The notes below the pieces were generated by a model. It had not been told where the DNA came from. It worked only from the letters and a program-made list of their open reading frames with translations, and did not search any database. Of a stretch of 64,000 nucleotides of DNA, positions 61,401-64,000 are shown in pieces. Origin of the DNA: G965220075 sp965220075. Its GTDB lineage: Bacteria; Chloroflexota; UBA11872. The stretch is from positions 2,914,001 through 2,978,000 of the forward strand of contig OZ244806.1 of assembly GCA_965220075.1 (NCBI GenBank), in the 5' to 3' direction. The first letter of the stretch is position 1. Each line of letters starts with the position of its first letter. The position numbers were made by a program, and so were the translations under genes.

Positions 61401-61488
61401 GGCTGGCCCACTGCGCACCCGCCAACAGCGTACCGGCGATGGCCAGCGCCGCCGCGGCCAATCCCGCCGCGGCGAGATTCAGCCGCAA
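58444..61488 (-). CDS. very large multi-membrane glycosyltransferase-like protein
   Basis: A TTG at 61488 with GGAAGGG upstream gives 1014 residues that open with a signal-anchor helix (LAAAGLAAAALAIAGTLLAG). A beta-rich external domain follows (about 45-165), then a helix, a cytoplasmic stretch, and from about 315 some ten further membrane helices. The loop NDLTPWWDGWGLGHGDTWID with acidic residues early in the membrane part is GT39-like. The C-terminal portion (RAYLTWLGSNLPGNALVLTA, then LVESGAELYYYGPGSED) parallels the tails of its two neighbours. It probably transfers sugar from a polyprenyl-phosphate donor outside the membrane. Confidence 0.68.
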   Translation of the reverse strand: MRLNLAAAGLAAAALAIAGTLLAGAQWASQPQPLPAHHHFLAGPLGPGEALEQAFTAPVDHLTRLRLRLAVPESDMGSRPQVIARLRDGDALVQEVRFDRLDLGTAPTDVWWDFAPLAGVRGRTLTVQVAVGQASPARLLAAAHLTDRLPGSLVTNGIPAGSHVDLDLASGRVLSIGGIARAIGSAAPAGLLLVGAGVAAAGVLGGAAQIRRRAGRAPWADAAWPVLGVALALLVLGVAIRTSGAELEPERDPAFWKKVAIGLAVVAAAPWARTLARGVSRRLDTLAAKRLRSGSVSEWVAATWRDGGPAALALALASAVSLAALTALILTDAGRVRYPMEIFDDLRPNQGRVGLLPPGLAVGLAQWAFAAWLLYAVVAMRAARGAAKAVRSLPTPLESVARLRWILGYGAVFVVAYVFRLAPYLRNDLTPWWDGWGLGHGDTWIDLAVPMAEMADLSVFADIHNEGFLYVPLLAGFIKALGLWSGMVWFGHFLVVTSALIPVLAAATVTTLTGRQAGGIVAGLVLAFDPVLIWFGLNGWSDGATFFAVALAFLAFAAAARRPSVRTLVALGLALTLLALSHGTWLYPAVFWAAAAGPLIAARARWLTGAGPYERSRKLLAAPLVTLALGYVAMGAFQWSRFPPPNGIRGLADVPLIGPSRARDILSAFSNTFGEPSRAAGTPESIVGAAGRWLAELGEHVSFFIDAHVVQPFPFFPLIMAVVGVAALWLAWRRHRAVPVSRPGLAVLPVLAVPVFWPALEASTAGPTFLLVLALVWLFAPAGRAIYAGLALYFAVFLPIAEFGAHMRHTNVLIYAFILTGVTLIDAAAREGAPRLPWRAGLIQTLVVRRAMRVAVPSLVGALIVVGLVGVAHAAGERATERAYLTWLGSNLPGNALVLTAGNVDPWTVVDLTGRSVLYDAENRGRQLIEGRPFTWTHRVPRFYPDATESAQIISALVESGAELYYYGPGSEDRSRVTPHFLGARTTYALTREAAYPGDPRRAVLRIGEAIAGG

Positions 61489-61988
61489 ACCGTGTGCCCT
61501 TCCATCAACGAGCGGTAGGCGCCCACCCAGCCCGCGTCTCTCGCGCAGGCGTCCGATGCACCGTTCGATATTCGCCTAGGCATTCACGAGCGTCATGGCG
61601 CGGCCCCTTCAGCCGAGTCGGGCGATTATGCCGCGCTCACGCGGCCGGCCCCTGATCGGACCGACAGAGCGCATGCCTTCAAGCGCCGTCGGTTCTTGCA
61701 AGCCGCGACACGCCGGCCGTTAGGTCCGCGCGCCGACCCGGCTCCTCGCCCCCCTGCCAGCCCCCTGCGCCAGCGCCCGCGGGCGCGCCTGCGGCGTACT
61801 GCGGCGTACTGCGGCTGTCCACCAGCCCTGCCGCGCCCGCGTTTCGTTTTGAGTAACTACGACCGCTTCGTTCTGCGGCAGCGCGCGAGCACGCCGCGCG
61901 AAGGGACAGCTCTAGCCGCCGCTGCGTACATACACATCACGCCCCATGCAAAACGGCGTCTCATCAGTTCTGAGGCGCCAAAGTCGGG
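61489..61988. other. 500 bp non-coding gap between glycan genes
   Basis: No convincing gene was found here on either strand; the open frames are short and Arg/Pro-rich. A tiny direct repeat (GGCGTACTGC twice at about 61793-61814) is present. The gap lies between the 1014-residue membrane protein and GDP-fucose synthase, both on the minus strand, and must hold the promoter of the former. Confidence 0.5.
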
Positions 61989-62942
61989 CTAGCCGATTCT
62001 GCCGGCGCGGCGCTCGGTCAGATACCAGTCCACCGTGGCGCGAAGCCCCTCACAAAAGGCAGTTCGAGGCGCGAAGCCGAACGAGTCGCCGGCGCGTTGA
62101 ATATCCACCACCCGGCGCGGCTGCCCGTCGGGCTTGCTGCGGTCCCAATGAATCTCACCCTTGAAGCGCATCAATTCAGCGATGGTCTCCACAAGCTGGC
62201 GGATCGAGACCTCCTGTCCCGAACCCAGATTGACCGGCTCGGCACCTTCGTATTGCTCTGCGGCGGCGATAATGCCGCGGGCGGCATCGTCAACGTAAAG
62301 GAAGTCGCGCGTGGCCAAACCGCTGCCCCACACGTCGATCCGATTCCCGCCGCTTGCAACCGCGGCGGCGATCTTGCTTATCAGCGCAGGAATAACGTGC
62401 GAGCTGCGCGGGTCAAAGTTATCTCCCGGCCCATACAGGTTGGTTGGCAGTACATAGACGGCGTTGAAACCGTATTGCCGTCGGTAGGCCTGAGCCTGCA
62501 CCAGAAGCATCTTCTTTGCCAGACCATAGGGTGCATTGGTCTCCTCGGGATAGCCCGCCCAGAGGTCATCTTCCTTGAACGGCGTGGGAACGAACTTCGG
62601 ATAGGCGCAGATGGTTCCGACGGCGAGCAGTTTCTCAACGCCGGCCCTGCGGGACGACTCAATCAGCTGCACCCCCATCATGATGTTGTCGTAGAAGATG
62701 CTGCCGGGCGCTTCGCGGTTGTAGCCGATCCCGCCTACCACCGCAGCCAGATGCAGGATGACGTCCACACCGGCGGTGACACGGTCGCAGGCCGCCATTG
62801 TGCGGAGATCGTGCTCAGCCGAACGCGGCACCCGCAGGTCGCCTACGCCGCGCTCGCGGAGCATGGCCACCACCCGGCGACCCAGGAAGCCCGAGCCGCC
62901 CGTGACCGCCACCCGCTTGCCTGCCCAGAAGGACTCACTCAT
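61989..62942 (-). CDS. fcl: GDP-L-fucose synthase
   Basis: The ATG at 62942 gives 317 residues, an extended short-chain dehydrogenase of the WcaG/Fcl type: VAVTGGSGFLGRRVV (NADP loop), LAAVVGGIGYN, SxxYP-like GTICAYPKFVPTPFKEDDLW, the catalytic APYGLAKKML, and DNFDPRSSHVIPALI with WGSGLATRDFLYVDDAA. It epimerises and reduces GDP-4-keto-6-deoxymannose to GDP-L-fucose, the partner pathway to the reductase at 19591. Gmd at 20568 supplies its substrate. It may sit in one unit with the adjacent glycosyltransferase, 113 bp upstream. Confidence 0.9.
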   Translation of the reverse strand: MSESFWAGKRVAVTGGSGFLGRRVVAMLRERGVGDLRVPRSAEHDLRTMAACDRVTAGVDVILHLAAVVGGIGYNREAPGSIFYDNIMMGVQLIESSRRAGVEKLLAVGTICAYPKFVPTPFKEDDLWAGYPEETNAPYGLAKKMLLVQAQAYRRQYGFNAVYVLPTNLYGPGDNFDPRSSHVIPALISKIAAAVASGGNRIDVWGSGLATRDFLYVDDAARGIIAAAEQYEGAEPVNLGSGQEVSIRQLVETIAELMRFKGEIHWDRSKPDGQPRRVVDIQRAGDSFGFAPRTAFCEGLRATVDWYLTERRAGRIG

Positions 62943-63055
62943 ATGAAGAATTCAGAAAATGCGGCCTCGAATATTCCGACAGCTAGCAAAGTCGGCGCTC
63001 CCCATGATAGCGGCGGCGGCGGCGCCGCAGCGGAGAATCTAACCGCCGGGGCGCG

Positions 63056-64000
63056 TCAGCGAGGGCGTGGAGTACGGCGGGCGAGCTTGATTCTGACCAA
63101 GCCGATCACCGCCATTCGCAGCAGCATCAGCCCGTGGTGAATCGGCCGCACTTTCGTCTCGCCACTGGTCCGCGCGTGGTAGCGCACCGGAATCTCCGTA
63201 ATGCGCAGGCCCGCGCGGGCCGCGCCGAAAAGCAAGTCGAAGTCGCCAAACGGATCGAAATCCCCGAAGTGTCCGCGGTGCGACAGTATCCGCCGGTAAG
63301 CCGACTGCGTGAGCACCTTCGTGCCGCACAGCGTGTCCTTGATACGCTGCGAAAGCAGCCAGGTAAAAACCCAGCTGAAGACTTTATTTCCAACCAGGTT
63401 GAGGAATCGCATCGCCTGATCCTGCACGGGATAAACAAGCCGGCTGCCGATGATGAGATCTCCTTTTCCGTCAACCACCGCCTGGTAGAAGCGCGGCAGG
63501 TCCTCGGGCGCGACGGTCAGATCAGCGTCCAGGATCATCAGGGTCTCGCCGGCGGCGGCGGCGAACCCTTGCCTGACCGCGTCGCCCTTGCCGGCAGGCA
63601 GCATCATCTGGGCTCGGGGCGGGCCGTCGGCCGCGGCCGCGGTGTAGTCGTGATCGGGAACCTGGGGGATAAATCGAATATTCTGGCCGGGGTTTGCGCG
63701 AATGACCTCTTGGATCTTCTCGTAGGTCCCGTCCGTGGAGGCGCCGTCCACGAAGATGATCTCCTGCCGGCTGCCGAACTGCGGCATTCGCCGGATGGCC
63801 GGCTCGATGTTCTCGCGCTCGTTGCGGCAGGGAATCACCACGCTCACGCTTCGCGCGGCGCCGGGCGCGGAGGACGTGGGGCGCGCGACGACAACGTGAA
63901 CGAGGGCCAAAGCCGACAGCCCGGGAACTACGCGGACGAGTGAGTTAATCGCGGCGGACACCCCGGGTATGCGGATCGGCATGAGCAGATGCGGCTCGAT
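63056..64000 (-). CDS. GT2 glycosyltransferase, C-terminal part of a probable methyltransferase-glycosyltransferase fusion (5' end outside window)
   Basis: The frame is open to base 64000. An ATG at 63982 could start it, but the sequence before the GT2 domain (PIRIPGVSAAINSLVRVVPG followed by LSALALVHVVVARP) looks like the C-terminal end of a SAM methyltransferase, so the true protein probably extends beyond the window. The GT2 part starts at SVSVVIPCRNERENIEPAIR and has IIFVDGASTDGTYEKI, the DxD motif LMILDADLTVAPEDLPRF, GSRLVYPVQDQAMRFLNLVG, and CGTKVLTQSAYRRI. It resembles polyprenyl-phosphate or DPM-type enzymes without the added membrane tail. It is upstream of the GDP-fucose synthase gene on the same strand. 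Confidence 0.75.
   Translation of the reverse strand: MEPHLLMPIRIPGVSAAINSLVRVVPGLSALALVHVVVARPTSSAPGAARSVSVVIPCRNERENIEPAIRRMPQFGSRQEIIFVDGASTDGTYEKIQEVIRANPGQNIRFIPQVPDHDYTAAAADGPPRAQMMLPAGKGDAVRQGFAAAAGETLMILDADLTVAPEDLPRFYQAVVDGKGDLIIGSRLVYPVQDQAMRFLNLVGNKVFSWVFTWLLSQRIKDTLCGTKVLTQSAYRRILSHRGHFGDFDPFGDFDLLFGAARAGLRITEIPVRYHARTSGETKVRPIHHGLMLLRMAVIGLVRIKLARRTPRPR

Noticed and set aside
1..64000. CRISPR arrays, rRNA or tRNA genes
   Set aside because: No regularly spaced direct repeats and no rRNA-like or cloverleaf sequence were noticed when reading the gene gaps; this was by eye only, and a tRNA search tool could still find something.

Overview
This 64 kb window is GC-rich chromosomal DNA, most likely from a Chloroflexota bacterium (Dehalococcoidia- or SAR202-like). 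That placement is an inference from the gene mix: a citramalate-type branched-chain amino acid operon behind a T-box, a CIRCE-controlled groES-groEL pair, a ParA gene overlapping ftsZ, a mannose-1-phosphate guanylyltransferase fused to a degenerate mutase domain, and several very large GT-C-like membrane proteins. No rRNA or tRNA gene was recognised. GTG starts are frequent, and two genes appear to need CTG as start codon.

Layout. 1-4134: guanylyltransferase/mutase fusion (cut by the window edge), purine nucleoside phosphorylase and a Xer-type recombinase, all on the minus strand. 4333-9401: a LarA-family protein whose 3' end runs into an IS481-type remnant, then a large secreted HExxH metallopeptidase with internal repeats and a change in base composition. 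9402-16354: CoA-binding protein, groES and a divergent groEL, aminotransferase, hsp20, small zinc-finger protein, cysteine-synthase-like enzyme and a cupin. 16411-22714: flippase and a minus-strand GDP-sugar operon (gmd, 4-keto reductase, phosphohexomutase, isomerase-type cupin), with an Ldh2-type dehydrogenase upstream. 22753-25210: yqeC remnant and two tandem M20 peptidases.

25269-35780 is one biosynthetic operon on the minus strand, in transcription order ilvB-ilvN-ilvC-leuA-leuC-leuD-leuB-cimA. A promoter and a T-box leader with a predicted GUC (valine) specifier precede it. Together these genes make acetolactate and the dihydroxy-acid intermediates, extend ketoisovalerate toward leucine, and make 2-ketobutyrate from pyruvate through citramalate for isoleucine. 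ilvD and a branched-chain aminotransferase are not in the window. 35834-41658 holds housekeeping genes: a DEDDy exonuclease-like protein, a GSAM-like aminotransferase, holA, rpsT, a YchF-like protein without a P-loop, and pyrD.

41681-43892 is a compact toxin-antitoxin island: hicB-hicA, vapB-vapC, a second copy of the vapC tail, two XRE-antitoxin fragments broken at the same codon, and a second hicA tail. 44205-48279 carries parA, ftsZ and a double-GAF HisKA_2 kinase. 48304-64000 is a cell-surface polysaccharide region: an EamA transporter, a flippase, glycosyltransferases, three multi-membrane GT-C-like proteins and GDP-fucose synthase. It is interrupted near 54.6-55.4 kb by an AT-rich islet with one unusual gene.
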